NCBI GenBank assembly: GCA_019671135.1
Contig: JAHRHY010000017.1
Span: 1,178,001-1,242,000 of the forward strand
Reading direction: 5' to 3'
DNA: 64,000 nt
Source: Linnemannia hyalina
Taxonomy: Eukaryota > Mortierellomycota > Mortierellomycetes > Mortierellales > Mortierellaceae
Of this stretch, positions 33,640 to 47,004 are shown in pieces (position 1 is the stretch's first letter; each line of letters opens with the position of its first letter). The notes under the pieces are model-generated. The model saw only the letters and a program-made list of their open reading frames with translations, searched no databases and had not been told where the DNA came from. The translations under genes and the position numbers were made by a program.

Positions 33640-36600
33640 TGAGAGCCCTTCCTTTCCTTAACCACCGAGGAGAGATCCATCACATATGTCTGCTGCAGTA
33701 CGAGGGCGGAGTCAGCCAGTCATACTACCTGATAGCATAATCATCTCTCTTTCACGCTGCACCACTAATCACACGCCCTTTTCCATCTCTCACTTCCTCA
33801 ACACCTTATCCTCCTGCACTCTCTGCACTGTCCGCCTGCACTGCTCACTCTCTCCTCACTCACCTCCACCTGCGCGCCCAACTCTTTTTCTCATCCATCA
33901 CCACCTTGTCCTCCGCTCTCATCCATCCTCTTAATCTCACTTAGCCCCATCCGTCAGCTCCACATCGACCATCACCCAGCCGATCCACTCCCTCCTCCAG
34001 ACATCCCAAGGCATCCTCCCAAAAAGACACGGCTCCTCCGCCTCCGCTGCACCCACCCTCTCCACCGCCACAGCCTCGTCAACCACTCTCGCTTCCTTGA
34101 CCCCTTCCTCCTCCAGCTCTTCTCTCTCCTCCTCAGGCTCACGATCCTCCTCCCCTCCCCTCCCCTCTAGAATCACTACCACTTCCTCTTCCTCCTCCTC
34201 TTCTTCCATCGCAACTATGAACACCTCCACAACAACAGGAGCACCTTCTCACCCTATCCTGGTCCTGGAACCCGTCAACAGCGGGTTTGCCCTGAAGTCC
34301 TTTGAACTCCCCGACCAGACGCGCATCAAGATTGGTCGTCAGACTGGTGTCAGTACTGCACCCAGTCCTTCTAACGGATACTTTGATTCCAAGGTCCTCT
34401 CTCGCGTCCATGCCGAAGTTTGGTCTGACTCTGGCAAGGTAAGATGGCGGGAAATGGAGGATATGTCCTCTGGGTGTTGTCCTTGGTTTTTTTTTTTTTT
34501 TTTTTTTTTTGCCTTTCAAGGGGGTTGAAACAATACGGGTGTTATTTTCCTCAAGTTAACAATGTTTGTGTCAGGGGAGAGACAGAAGACAATGAGACCT
34601 GGTCAAAAAGAACGAAAATAGTCAGGGGAAAGAAAGAGATAGTCGATGAGACTTGGTCAAAGATGTAGATTTATTCAAAGAGAACAGGGGAGAGGAAAGA
34701 GATGGTCAACGAGACTTGTTCAAAGATGTAGACTGGTATTAGGAAGAGGAAACATATGGTCAAGGAGACGTGGTCTAGGTCTTCCACCCGTCTTAAGTAC
34801 TAACGCGTCGTTTTATTTGCTTACCTCACGGTTTAACCTAGGTCTACATTCGTGATCTCAAGTCGAGCAATGGCACATTCTTGAACGGAAGGAGGTTGTC
34901 CGCCGAGAGTGTCGAGAGCGAACCCTTCATCCTCAACCAGAACGACAACCTCGAGTTTGGTATCGACATCATGGACGAAGGCGGATCATGTGAGTCTTTT
35001 TATTGCATGTCCATTATATTATTTTCCTTCCATTGGCCGGAGTTGCGCATCAGGACATTGAAACCTGCCGAGGGCGTATTGGATACACTGGATGTTTTTG
35101 CTATCGGGTTTTCGGCAAAATGGTGCAATGCGACATGCACAGTGAGCAACGGCGTGAACAATGGCATGAACCTTCACAGAGGAGATGGCTCTCTCATTAA
35201 CTCTCGGTTGTGTCACAAATACGCAACAGTTAATAAGGAACAACAAAGCTCGAGGAGTGGACACTTGGATTAGAGCCAAGCCGAGAACACTTTCCTTGCC
35301 CATCTTCGGGACACCATCTCATGGAACGGAAGAAGGGTTGCGAGAAAGAGGAATGAAGTGTGATATGGTGGTGAGGTCATGGGCTGCTATTTTACTGCCT
35401 GGCCCTTGTGACAAGTGACCATAGCGCACGCATTGACATTCATTATTAATTACGCCTTTATTTCTTTGCATATCCAAACAGTGCTCCACGAGAAGGTCGC
35501 CTGCAGGATTTACATCTCGCGCATGTCATACCCCACACCCGGAGGATCTCCTCAAGAGTAAGCAACCCTCTTTATTCCTACAAGTTCGTACAGCAGAGAT
35601 AATCTTCAGGCGCGTAATCACAGCGCGAACAACGACCTAACATCCCTTTGCTGCATCACAATAGTTCACATGCAAAGCTCAAGACCGGCTCTCCTCCAGG
35701 GTCAGGAAGCTCATACAAGACTACACCAACCACAACATCCGCTACTGCCGGTCAGAGCGCCAACATTGATCTCATCATCTCTCGGCTCCAGGGTGAATTG
35801 ACACGGTCCCAGGAGGCGAATGCCAACCTTGGAATCCTGAAGCAAGGATTGGGAGACCTTGAAAAGTCTATTGTTGTCTCGACAAAGGAGGATGGATCCA
35901 TCCCTAGCCCCAAGAGCCCAGAAGCCACCCCTGTCCAGGATACTGCCGCCGCCGCTAACTATCAGAAGCAATTGGAGGAACATACCCAGGTACTTTTTCT
36001 TTACTTTGTCATCGCGCAAGAATTATCATGGACAAGAATTTCTTTAAAAGACAAGCATCTCACATTGTTCCCTATTACTACAATTTGACTATGATAGGCG
36101 CACAAGGAAGAGCTTGCAAAGTTGAACAAGTCGTTGGAAGAGACACAGGCAGAGCTGGACGCATATATTCAAAAGACACAACTGCTGGAGCCATTGGTAG
36201 CCGAGGACGAGATTCTGAGACGGGATATCGCCCAGAGCATTGCCGAGTTGAGCAAGGTCCGTCTGGAACGTGATATGGCCAAGGACAGCATGAACGAGCT
36301 GATCAATGAGCACCAACAAGCCCTGGAGGCAATGCGCAAGGAGCAAGAAATCAACTTTGCGGCCCTCGAGACTGCCCACAAGGATACCATGGACCGTCTG
36401 GTCCGTGAGGCTGCTCAGGCCCAGGAGACCTTGACTGCCAAGTTCCAGGAAGATCTTGCCCTTGCCCTGAAGGCTGCCACACCTGCCCCTGCTCCTGCTC
36501 CCGTTGAGCCAGAACCTGTTGTAGCTCATGTGCCCGTCGTTGACACCTCTGCATTGGAAAAGGAGTTGGCTTTGCAGGAGACAGTGGCGAAGCAGACCAA

Positions 36601-37144
36601 ACAGATCCAGGAGTTGCAAGTAGAAAAGACGGCCGTTAGCTTGGCTCTGACAGAGGCCAAGAACGAAATTGTAAAGATTGCCAAGGAGCTCAAGGAGATT
36701 CAGGAGCGTGCTTCGCGGGAGCGGGAAGAGTTGGCTTCTTTGACACCTACTCTGGCCTCCTCTGCTGCGCACAGCCATCACCAGAACGGACATGCAGCCA
36801 CGACGACGATAACGACAGTGACGACTGCCTCTTCGGCAAAGACCTCGGAGGGCAATGTCTCCAAGTACGAGTTCGCCTGGGCACGGTTCATGTTCCCCGT
36901 TGACAGGAACGGACAGCATCTCAAGCAGGTAACGTCTTGTGCTATTTTTTTTTTTTTTTTTTTTTGAGTGCGCAAATTTGATCGTCCTTGTTATCGATGG
37001 TATGTAGAGATATGTGTGCTCACACACCAACTTTCAATTGTTATTATCTGCTCGCTTGAATAATAGCCCTCGACGGTGTTGATGTCGGGAAGTGTGATGC
37101 TGGTGGGTCTTGGCGCATACGTCTTCTTGCGCAAGAGCAGTTAG
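32898..37144 (+). CDS. SLMAP/Far9/Far10-like FHA protein, tail-anchored (STRIPAK)
   Basis: Exons 32898-33279, 33945-34438, 34842-34989, 35482-35557, 35665-35989, 36098-36928, 37067-37144 give 777 residues. Residues 1-230 are Ser/Thr-rich and disordered. An FHA domain at about 230-330 has IGRQ, LSRVHAEV and LKSSNGTFLNG, all phosphothreonine-binding landmarks. Long coiled coils follow (IDLIISRLQGELTRSQE; AHKEELAKLNKSLEETQAEL). The last exon encodes a single hydrophobic segment (VLMSGSVMLVGLGAYVFL) and a basic end, i.e. a tail anchor. This order (FHA, coiled coil, tail anchor) is that of SLMAP and yeast Far9/Far10, the membrane-targeting subunits of the STRIPAK phosphatase-kinase complex. AATAAA follows near 37280. 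Intron 1 is 665 nt, longer than most here. Confidence 0.88.
33604..33633. repeat. (GA)n microsatellite in intron 1 of the SLMAP-like gene
   Basis: About 15 uninterrupted GA units in the first intron; simple sequence with no apparent function. Confidence 0.85.
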
Positions 37145-37656
37145 TTCTCTTCAAAGGCTTAAACTGGGATGCGACGCGACACGACACTTTGCATAGAGAA
37201 AAAAAATACCTTCAGGATGATAGCAATCCGGCATTCAGGAACACACACATACACCACCAACCCTTTCGTTAATTGGCTATGAAATAAAGAATATCATGTA
37301 CTTTTTATCTGGTGCCATGGATGGAAAAATGGATGAGAGATGGGGTATCGTCGTCGATCACCTTTGCTCCGCGTTCTTTTTCATTTCTCGAGCATGAAAA
37401 ATAGGGAAGAAATAAAAAAGTATCACCTTGATGCTTTACTGCTTTGCAAGTGAATGGATGGTTTGCTTCATACGTGTTGCATGAAGGTGTCGCGTTGTGG
37501 AGAGCTGACACTTCCTTTGATAATGTTCTGAAAGGAGTAACAGGTTCAAAATACAAAACAAATAAAGTATGATTGTTTGTTCAAATATGCTTATTTTTCT
37601 CCTTGAATGACCTATGGACTCTTGGTTGAGCAATTTGTCATCTAGTAGTGTTGGTG
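37145..37656. terminator. Convergent 3' region
   Basis: Interval between the stop codons of the SLMAP-like gene and the convergent disordered-protein gene. AATAAA near 37283 fits the plus-strand transcript. No ORF is supported. Confidence 0.45.
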
Positions 37657-40600
37657 CTACTGGTGTTGATGCTGTTGGTGCTGTTGTTGGCTTTGTTGGT
37701 GTTGATGACCATAGTACGATCTATTCCTGACAAGGGTAGCAGCGCTTTGAGCATTCAACTGTCGCAACTGAGAGCCAAGGGTAGGCTCGGCCAGCGAGCC
37801 CAACACCTTAGCCTCGCGCGCACGGATATTGCGCATAGCCATATCAGTCGTGCCGTCGTCCGTCTGGCCCTGATTCGGGTAGTGCGATCGTGGAGCTGCA
37901 TTGGCAACAGTGGAGGAGGTGAAAGAAGGAGGGTAAAATTTGGGGGGTTCGAGGGTCGTAGTTGATCCGGTGGCGAAGGATTTGATGGAGGGGGCCACTG
38001 TTGGGGCGGGTGTGCCCCTGAGGGATATGAGTGCTGAGGATGCGGGCGAAATTGAGTGGGCGAGGGATGGTTGGCGGATGGAACGGGTTGATGTAGATGA
38101 AATGGTTGAAGCGTAATGTCCCGTGGATCTTGGTCCATGCTGGGAGACGTGCTGGTGGGTGCTGTTGATGGACAAGTGCTGGAATGGGTGGTGGTGCTCG
38201 GGTTTGAATGGTTGTGTGAACGAGGGAGCTCTGGACTTGAGGGCGTGACTGAGCTTTGGTTGCGAAGATGTAGCAGTCTGTCGCTGACGGTTGGTATTGG
38301 CTCGTGTGGTCGAATACTTGCTGTCATGTCGAGGCTGCGGCTCCAATTGAGAATATCCACCATAATTATTCTCTGGCCCTCCGCCATCACCACCATCCTC
38401 TTCAAGTCGGCGCCTCTCCTCTTCCTCTCGTTCGTGTTCCAGTACACGGGACCGCATCTCATGCCAAGCTTGTGTATCTCGGGTAGGGGGCACTTCCAAA
38501 ATCTGCAGGTTGGCAGTGTCAGTGTCGCTCTCATCCGTATCGGGGACATATCTTGACGGTTTTCTCTTAACCTCCTTGCCATCCTCCTTTGTTGTTTCCT
38601 CTTGTTTCTTTTCCTGGACCAAGGCGCTACTGAGACTGGGTCGGTGGCGTGGCTTGAACCGGTCAGAGCCCAATGGATGCGAAGCCGAAAAAGATGTGGT
38701 GGTAGTAGCAGAGGAACGAACTGAGCTCATAGTGGGGATGCGGATCAGGTCGACATGGCTCAGGCCATCATCCTCTTCATCGTTGTCCTCGTAGTCTGCC
38801 TCGCTCAACCAGTCGACAGCGGGTTGGTTTGTATTAGGTCCCGCAGATGTACTAATATTCTCGTCCTGAATACACATATTGGGAGGGTGACTGACAGAGG
38901 CGGCAACAGGGACATCGCGTCTCCAAGATTTGATGGATTCTTGAGACGACATGGCCTTGGACGGCGTTGAGATGGGGCTCGATCGGTTGCTGAAGTTGGC
39001 TTTTGACATCACGGCTGCAACAGGGCGAGCCCCGAGTGGAGGGTTGGATGGAGTAAAGGAAGGATCCCCCAAAGCAACGACTGGCTTACTCTCAGCTCCG
39101 GCGCGGAAAATTGTCGCAATCGCAGTGTTGGCTGAGCTGCTGGACACCATTCGTGCCTGGCTGAGAGGTGGGGATTGGTTATTCCAAAGGTCGTTGTCGT
39201 TGAATGTAGGTCTGATTCGACTCTGCTGTCCTTGTGCTGGCACTTGCAACGACGATTGTTTGTCAGCGCCAACATTGGTCTGAGACCTGTGCAGGTACGA
39301 ATCTTTGACAGCCTCGGCAGCAGTCCTGGGCTTGGAGGCCTGATCTCGCGATTGGCCCTGCGTGTGAGTCGTTTGGTGTGTCTCAAGGATCAGGGCCGAC
39401 TTTGTGATGGCCGACTGAGCCTTGGACAAAGAATGCGAGGCACTCGAGGCCGAGGTGTTGGGGACTGGTGGGTCTATAGGTTGAGTGAGTCCATTGTTGT
39501 TGTTTTCGGCACGGATGGAGCCCCTGTTCCTGGTAGGGGTGTTCTGGACGGGGCGAGTCTTCACAACCGAGGCTGAAACTGGCGCAAGGCCCAAATGGTC
39601 ACGGTATGATAAGGATGAAAGAACTATGGAGGTCAGTGCCATTGATATTTATAGCACAGTTGAGCAAACAAACGCGGGAAAGATGACAGAGAATTGCTAT
39701 CCATCCGCAGGCACAATGATTATACATGAAAGAACTTTTTTTTCAATTGCACATGAGCGAAGAAGTGCACAAGAAAAAAACAAATGACAAAGACTGAGAT
39801 GGTGCAAATGCTGAATAAAAAAAAGAGCCCAATGTGGAAGCATAAAAAACTTACTCTGTTTGTCACCCAAATCGGGCGAAGCATCCTTTCTCGTACGCGA
39901 AAGCAAACCTGTACCCACCCCCGCTCCTCTCGTAGTTGTTGTTCCTGTTTCTGTTTTTGTCGAAGCAGCAACAGTGATGGTGGAGGTGGAGGGGTTTCCT
40001 GTTTTCAAACCATTTGCCGCTATTGCTGGTGCTCCTGCAGGTGTGGTCAAAGAAGTCGTAACAGCTGTTGTTGTTGTCGGCTTCTTTCTCCGGTTCATTT
40101 GCAGATCCGGACGGTCAGACTGACTGGAGGTTGAGGACGCAGACGAAGGGGTCTCATACTGACGAATCAAGTTGCGGACAACACCGCTGCCCTTGATAGC
40201 CCCCGTTGCTGGCGAAATGCGCTTGTTTGTGGATTTCGCCGCCTCCTTGGGTGGGCTGTAGGATAGTGTTACTCGAGTAGTCGAAGGTTTGTGGGTTGTG
40301 GAAGGTGTCCCTGCAGGAGTGGGTGTTGTCAGTGTCACTGCTGGAATAACAACAGTGTCGACCTTGGCAGATCGTTTGGGCTGTTCCGCCGTAGTTGTAT
40401 TCTCAGGGATGACAACAGTCGAGGGGTGCTCGTTAACTGTAGCCGGTGTCGGGTGAACTGGCGTTGAAATTAAGGCGGAGGGAGCTGCTGGTGAAGGCCG
40501 CGAGGTGGCTGCTGGCAGATATGAGCGGAGTGGTGTTGAGGTAGCGGTTGGTGAGGTTGCAATCGATAGTTGAGCCAGAGCGGCTGCAGTCAAAAGAGCC

Positions 40601-41835
40601 GGAGTTGCGGTAGGTGTGGAGGGAGCTGCTGTCGTTGGAATCGCAGTTACAGTCGATTTGGGTGCTCGTGTACGAATGAGGGCAGACTGGTCTTTCATTG
40701 TCGCTCCGGACTTTTGGAGTCTTTCAAGGTCCCTCTCTAGTTTCCACAGGGAGGTGGAATTCAGCGCCGCTGGTTTGGATGGTGCTTGCGATGTTGTCTC
40801 ACCTGCAGTTGCGGGTGCAGATGCAATTGCTGCAGTATTTATTGTTGTAGAGGTCACCTCAACTTCAACCTCGACCTTGACCTGGGCCTCGGGGCCCGAT
40901 TTCTTGCGACGACTGGAATGGCGGCTGGGAGGAGGGGATGAGGGAAAAATGGAGGCGACGGCAGTGAGGACGCTTTGTTGTTCCTTGGTTTTTGGTGACT
41001 GTTCATCAACAACAACGTCAGGGACAGGGACACTCGGTGGGTCCTTGGTCTTGGGAGGACGCTTGACTACGGCGACTAGGACACTCGAATGGTCCTTGGT
41101 CTTAGGTGGAGTTTCCACCATAACAACAACAGGGAGTGTCGCAATCGTAGTCGAGCCGGTGGATGGTTCAGGGTCCTTTTTGTCGGTGGATTTGGCGGTA
41201 GGCACAGACTTTGCCCAAGTAGTAGGCGCCTTTGCAACCATCTGTCCGTCAGGTGAAGGAGAAGGAGCACCACCAGCACCACCAGCGCTAGCGCCACCAG
41301 CAACCTGAAAAGATGGCTCGACAGGCTTGTTCAGATCCCGTTCGGCAGCCTTGGCTCGCACAAAACAGGCTTTCAAATAGAGCAACCCGCCTTCCTCCTG
41401 GTACTGCTTCAAGTCCACCTGATACCCGGCGGCCCTGACCTCGTAAGCCTTCAGAGAGTTCCCGTGAGTGCGTCGACGGAAGGAAGGGAGTTTCGGGAGC
41501 GAGACATGGACGATGAGATAGTAGCGTTGAAGAAGGATCATGCTCGACTCCAAGAGGGTTTCGATCTTTTTGTTGACCTTGACGGGCTGTTGGCGGATGC
41601 TAAGGCTCGAGGCAGAGGCAGAGAAAGAGGAAGCGTAAGAGAAGCTGGGGTTGAGGGCGAGGAAGATCTCGTAGGCCTGTTGACGGAGGGAGAGGGCGTT
41701 TTGAGAGATGGTGGTAAGCATGTCGAGGTACTTGAAGAAGGGGATCTTGGGGTCGAGTATGGGGGCTGTCTTTGTTAGCTCAAGGGGCTCGTCGACTGCC
41801 GGGAGAGTGAGGATGGAGGATGTGGAAGACATCAA
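37657..41835 (-). CDS. Large Ser/Thr/Pro-rich protein with helical N-terminal domain
   Basis: Two exons, 41835-39855 and 39623-37657, join in phase across a 231-nt intron with donor GTAAGT and acceptor CCATAG; 1,315 residues. The first 170 residues look folded and helical (FFKYLDMLTTISQNALSLRQ; YQEEGGLLYLKACFVRAK), roughly like MIT or USP8-dimerisation helical domains, but no diagnostic motif is present. The rest is disordered: Thr/Pro/Ala-rich to residue 660, then Ser-rich, with an acidic patch (DWLSEADYEDNDEEDDG) and a basic-acidic helix (REEEERRRLEEDGG). It ends in Gln/His repeats. No function is assigned. The gene structure is well supported. Confidence 0.75.
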
Positions 41836-42488
41836 GGTGAGGTGATGAGGGGAGAGAAGTGGGTGTAGGTATGGGTGTAAAAGGAGAGGAAGGAGAGGAA
41901 GGAGAGGAGGGAAGCAAAGGGAAGGAGAAGGGAGAAGGGAAGCAAGACGGGTGGAAGGAAGAAAAGAGGGAAGGAGATAATAAAAGTTGACGCGACTGAT
42001 GAGTTTAATAAAGGGCGCCAGTGATCAGAAATTGGTGGCGCATCACTCCGCGTTCTTTCATTGCCGGGGAACATGGCACTGAGAGAGTCGAGTCTCGCCT
42101 TTTTTTAAAATAGACCGCACCAATTGCACTAGCTGCGCCTTCTTGTCTATGTACGTGTTATAGATAGAAGATGGTTCTTTCGAGAAGCCTTGGCCCTGGA
42201 GGAGAAGAACGCGTTCCTTCCCTTCCTTCGTTTCTTCCTCACCCATTTGCTTTTGGTGCTGTGTGCATCGTTGTATCCAATCGATGCATATCCCGTCCAA
42301 TCAGGATCGATTCTTCTTATGGGTCACAAACAAAGTTTTGTTCCTTGGTTACTCACACGGGTCAGACCCTCTTCTTCCTTTTTTTTTCATTGACCATTCA
42401 CCTCTCTCTTCCCTTCCTTCCTTTCATTTACATTCAACACCCTCATTCCTTTCTTACCCCCCCCTCTCTCTCTCTCATCACCACACTC
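41836..42488. other. Divergent intergenic region
   Basis: Promoter region for the disordered-protein gene (purine-rich near 41880-41980) and for prephenate dehydratase (pyrimidine-rich near 42360-42480). No coding sequence supported; the overlapping frames are low-complexity. Confidence 0.45.
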
Positions 42489-43870
42489 ATGAACACAATC
42501 GGCTTTCACGTAAGCTGTGCCCCCTCTCTCACACACACACTTGTTCCAATACATAAAGCAAGCTGACACTAACCTTCACCTGCTTTACAACGGTCAACAC
42601 AAATAGGGCGCAAACGGTGCGTATGCAGAGGACGCCATCCTCGAATTGACGTCGAACCACCCCAGCTTCGCCAACCATTCCTTCACAACTGAGGGATTCG
42701 ATACCCTGGCCGAGGTAAAGCAATTACACGTTAAAGCCGTTCGATATTTTTCTTTGCGAGTCATCCATCGTCCCTTTCTTCTCCCTCCATGTGATTGATA
42801 CTTTCCAGCTCTTGCTTGAGAGCCCTACACAATCATCAGGGCCATACCATGATCGAAAATCCTCACACATTTCCTTTCTTCTCTCTCATAGCTACTGGCA
42901 AGTGTCCAGCGCGGCACAGTACGACACGGCCTGATTCCCATCGAGAACTCACTCTCAGGAACCCTGCACTCTGTCCTTGAACTCTTTGCAAAGCAGGAAC
43001 CCCGTCTTTGGGTCGTGGGGGAGTACACCTGCAGTGAGTCGCACTACATCATGGCACGCGAGGATATCGTCACAGACCTCAAGGACATTGTCGAGATCCA
43101 ATCCCACCCGGCGATCCTGGAACAGTGTCAGGATTTCTTGGATGCTACGTTGCCCGAGGGGTATAGGGCTGTGTTGGCTAGCAATACTGCTACTGCTGCT
43201 GAACAAGTTGCTAACAGTGATGAATTTGGGATGTAAGTACTCTTCTTTGTTTTCTCTGATTATAATGTGATGGGTGAGGATCTTGGCCATTGTTTACCAC
43301 AAGTACATGGAACTCACACTTCCCTTTCCCACAAACAAAAAATAGCGCGGCACTGGCTGGAAAACGAGCAGCAACACTCCACGGCCTCACCATCCTAGGT
43401 CAGGACTCGACCCCCAACAACATCACTCGGTACTGGCTCATCTCCCGCCACCCAGTCCACCAACCCGACCGACACATGTCCCCCAAATCTTCCTTCGCCC
43501 TTGTCATGAAGAACCAAATCGGTGCCCTTCATCGCGTCTGCGCCTGTTTTGCACTCCGGGATATCAATATCACAAAGCTGGAATCGAGGCCGAGTTCGAG
43601 GAACATTACGAGTGCCAGTCCGTGGGAGTACACGACTTACATCGATATTGAGGGTGCTCCGGGCAATGAGGAGAATGTGAGAAGGGCGGTGGAGAATTTG
43701 AATGAGTTTACACAAAAGTGTATTCACCTTGGCTCCTACCCGAGGTATCTTCGATGTATTTTGCTAATGGGTGATATATGTAACTTGCGGATCAAATTGT
43801 TCTCCACTAATTTACGATTATCTTTCAATTGGACCACATTAGATACTTGATCGGAAACACCAGGAATTGA
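42489..43870 (+). CDS. PHA2: Prephenate dehydratase with ACT domain
   Basis: Prephenate dehydratase converts prephenate to phenylpyruvate in phenylalanine biosynthesis. Exons 42489-42509 (only seven codons), 42607-42714, 42892-43232, 43346-43744, 43843-43870 give 298 residues. The catalytic domain shows GANGAYAEDA at the start, IPIENSLSGTLHSVLE, and the NITRYWLISR segment matching the catalytic TRF motif (here TRY). The ACT regulatory domain has ALHRVCACFALRDINITKLESRP, the Phe-binding ESRP motif, so feedback inhibition by phenylalanine is expected. The very short first exon was accepted because MNTIGFH plus exon 2 gives the usual N-terminal strand and its donor is GTAAGC. Confidence 0.9.
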
Positions 43871-44023
43871 GATACCCACGCGAGACAAACACAAAATCTC
43901 TTCAGTTCTCGTCTTCACATACCATCATCGTCTCTCACAAAGAAAAACCATGAACTAGACATTTAGAAAGGATGCCAAAAAAAAACATAAAAAATACATA
44001 TTCAAAATAATGCAAGAAGGCGT
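43871..44023. terminator. Short convergent 3' region
   Basis: 153 bases between convergent stops; AT-rich right half with A-runs. The two transcripts probably overlap at their 3' ends. Confidence 0.4.
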
Positions 44024-46343
44024 CTACGAGAACAACCACACCTTGACGGTACCATCGCTATTCATGCTGACAATCTTTTCATCATCTGTCCCGACCCAGA
44101 CAAGTCCCAACCCTTCCTCCTTGTTCACCCGCGCACCCAGAGTCCAGCTCTGGGGCAAGTCGTTCATCGAAAGCGCACATTGATGGACTCGTCGCTGCTC
44201 AAGTTGGTCATACCGGTTTCGACCCACCATTGTCCAGACTTTGATCGACCGGTCCATGCTTGCGCTCACCAGTCGGCCGGACCGGGATTCGATTGCTACG
44301 CTTGACACGGCGCCGCAGTGTCCGTACAGGGTGGAGAGGTGGCGGAATCGGATGGGTTTTGGGTATATAGTTCCGCCACCTCCTCCTCGTCCTGCTGCTT
44401 GCTTGTGTGCTTTGTTGACAGATGGGCGGGCCATGTGGAAGACGTTCATGGTGTTGTCTGGGTGGGTGGTGACAACATAGGGCGACGAGATGGTAATTGC
44501 AGAGATAGTGCCGATCCGTGCGTAACCTGCAGAGTCCAAAAGCGTGTTGCTGAATGACTCTGCGGATGACGAAGGGATCCCAGAGCGCAGATATGTCCCG
44601 TTTTCTTCCCCACCACCGCCATCTTCCTGATATGAGGCCACTCGCTCAAAGTCAGACTCATCCTCGACGCCCGTTTCGATCGAGTGCCAAATAAACTGTT
44701 CGTCAAACTCAATCTCCTGTAACCTGACCGTCCATGAGCCATCCATTAGCTGTAGTCCAAACGTGATCAATGCTCGCCACAAGAGTCGCGTCCTGTCCTT
44801 GGAATCGTCCTGTTCAAAGGTGGTTGGTTGTTGTGCAACAATGGGCCGGAGCTCTATCTCTACAGGCGAGAGTGGCGAGGATCCATAAAGACGATGCAAA
44901 AGTCGACACCAATGCCGTGGCTCATCAGGGTGATCCAACGTGTGCGAGTGATCCTCTTGAATCTTGTAGATTGAGATAGTGCCGTCGTCGGAGCAGGTGG
45001 TCAAGATTGGATACAAAAACGATGCAGACTGGATCCCGCCCACATCGCTCCATGCTGGTAGATCCGCCGTATTTCCGATCTCCCGCAGAGTTGTCGCCGA
45101 TTCCTTGTTGTGACTGAGCTCGCTTGGTTTGTCGTCTTGGTGGTGGTGGTGGTGGATTAGGTACTCAAAGATGGAGAAATGACCAGAGTCATATCCGACC
45201 ATGACCTTCTGCCAGCTTGCCGTCGTCAAAGAGTCACCTACTGCCGATGACCGATCCAGCGCCAGACAGCTGATACTCGAGGGGCCCGTTCTCTTCCTTG
45301 AGCTACGGTACGTCTGCCAAAACTCCGGTCGCCTCGTCGACTCTGATGGTACGGGTAGTGTTGGTGATGACGACTGCCCATCTCGCCCAGGTTCCTGAAC
45401 GTCCATAGCAGACTTGATCTTCCAGAGATGAACCATATCGCCCGGACTCACAATCAACAGAACAGGACCCTGGAACTGCACAATAGGCGAACGCGTCCTC
45501 GCAGGCATCCCATCCACCTCACCTGCCTCCATATCCCGGTCCAATGAACTCTCAGCAGGGTTGAAGAACAGTTGGTCCTGATGAGAGAGTTGCTGGATGG
45601 AAAGACTTGTGACTTGAGCCTGTCCTGCGATCCAGTTATGGTTGAGTCGGTATAGTGCCTTCCAACACGAGTTTGAAGTTGACGACGACGACGGGTCTCC
45701 GTATACCATGTGCTCATCCTGTCGGTGACGATAGTGCTGCTGCTGTGGATGATGAGTGGGTCCTGGTCGCTTCCGCTTCAAATTACGACGATCTTGGGAT
45801 GTTGTGGCGGTAGCGGTGGCAGTGTTGAATTGTCCTGTCAGGGCCGGTTTCGCCGTCCGTCCTGCGTTCCGGAATCCTCTTGGGTAGATGAACTGGTCCT
45901 TGTAGAAGAGTCTGCGCCACAGCTACCATAGTCATAAAAGAGCAAGGACTTGGTTAGGGATCTCATTATTGACGTCCGCATGTAAACTGAAAAAGATTCA
46001 CAGAGATACATACCATTTGATCGTTGACGAGACGATACCATTGTCTGGAGACACAGGCGCACTGTGCAAGTTCTGAGGGGGTGAGCAGTTCGAGGATATG
46101 GAGGGCAATCTCTTCTGAAAAAAAGACTAATGGATCCTTGTGGTCGGCTCCCATGTAGTGCCCACGGAAGATGTTTGACTGCGCACCAAGACGGGTAATG
46201 GGTGCTGTTGCTGTGGTTGTCGTTCGTTCTGTTGATCTCTGTTCTGCTGCGGTGATTCCTGTTACTGTTGTTGTTGTTAATGCTTGTGGTGCGACATGGT
46301 GTTCTTGCAGACGGACTTTCTTGGGGACTCTCTCGACCGGCAT
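44024..46343 (-). CDS. F-box/WD40-repeat protein
   Basis: Two exons, 46343-46014 and 45922-44024, give 742 residues; the intron is 91 nt and phase 0. The F-box begins near residue 73 (FFSEEIALHILELLTPSELA, VSRQWYRLVNDQM) and is completed after the intron (LWRRLFYKDQF). The rest is a divergent beta-propeller. Recognisable WD40 blades include GPVLLIVSPGDMVHLWKI, ILTTCSDDGTISIYKI, GRLVSASMDRSIKVWTM and KIVSMNSDGTVKVWLFS. Such proteins are substrate receptors of SCF ubiquitin ligases: the F-box binds Skp1, the propeller binds substrate. The particular substrate cannot be told. Insertions between blades are Ser/Asp-rich. Confidence 0.88.
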
Positions 46344-47004
46344 TGTGAGTGAGCGAAGAAAGAGAGGGAGAGAGCAATGACTGACTGTAAGTTGGAATTG
46401 AATGAGAAAGAGAGGAAATAGAAAAGGGGTCCCAAGAAGGAAATATACGCAAGTTTTGTACACCCAATCCAATTCATCCTCCTCTCCTTCCTTCTTCCTT
46501 GCCCTGTCCATTGCCTCTGTTACTTCTTTACTCCTTTTTACCCTTGCACTTTCTCCATTGCTTTGTTTATCGCAATGCCTCTCACCATGGTAACCATTTG
46601 AGCTGCAAGTGAAGTGAAAAGGAGAGAGTGGTTGTTGTCTTTGATATTTTTGATCAAAAAGTAATTTTGATTCTACAGTGAGACAAACAAAGTGATCAGT
46701 GATGGTGCCTAGGATCATATCAAGCAGAAGGCGATGATGGCGTAAAGGCAGTGGGCGATGGTGCCTAGATGGGATCGACCTTCTGTTAATCGTCGGTCAT
46801 TCTTTGGCTGAAAGAAGGGGGAGAGGCATCTTGAGTGGGAGGCGAGGCTGTATTCTGCGAATACTTTGAAGAAGTACTTCGCACAGGCACAAAAACGCAT
46901 GCTGTGTTCGACATTAATAACCGATATGAGGGTGCAAAAAGGTATTGTACAGGGTTTATTGAATGCGCTTTATAGTTGCGCAATAAAGTAAAAAGAACCA
47001 GCAT
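46344..47004. other. Intergenic, holds dispersed repeat copy A
   Basis: Between the F-box gene start and the 3' end of the Stealth-family gene. About 46550-46905 aligns with 49600-49955 on the other side of the Stealth-family gene. No ORF is supported. Confidence 0.5.
46550..46905 (+). repeat. Dispersed repeat, copy A
   Basis: Similar to 49600-49955 in direct orientation. The best anchors are near 46691-46717 against 49753-49781 (24 of 27 bases identical around TCAGTGATGGTG) and TGTATTCTG plus GCACAGGCACA at matching spacing. Pieces between the anchors align with gaps. Origin unknown: old segmental duplication or a decayed noncoding element. Confidence 0.6.

Noticed and set aside
36089..37030. 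313-codon frame opposite the SLMAP-like gene
   Set aside because: Antisense to a coiled-coil exon; long because Glu/Lys/Leu codons rarely give antisense stops.
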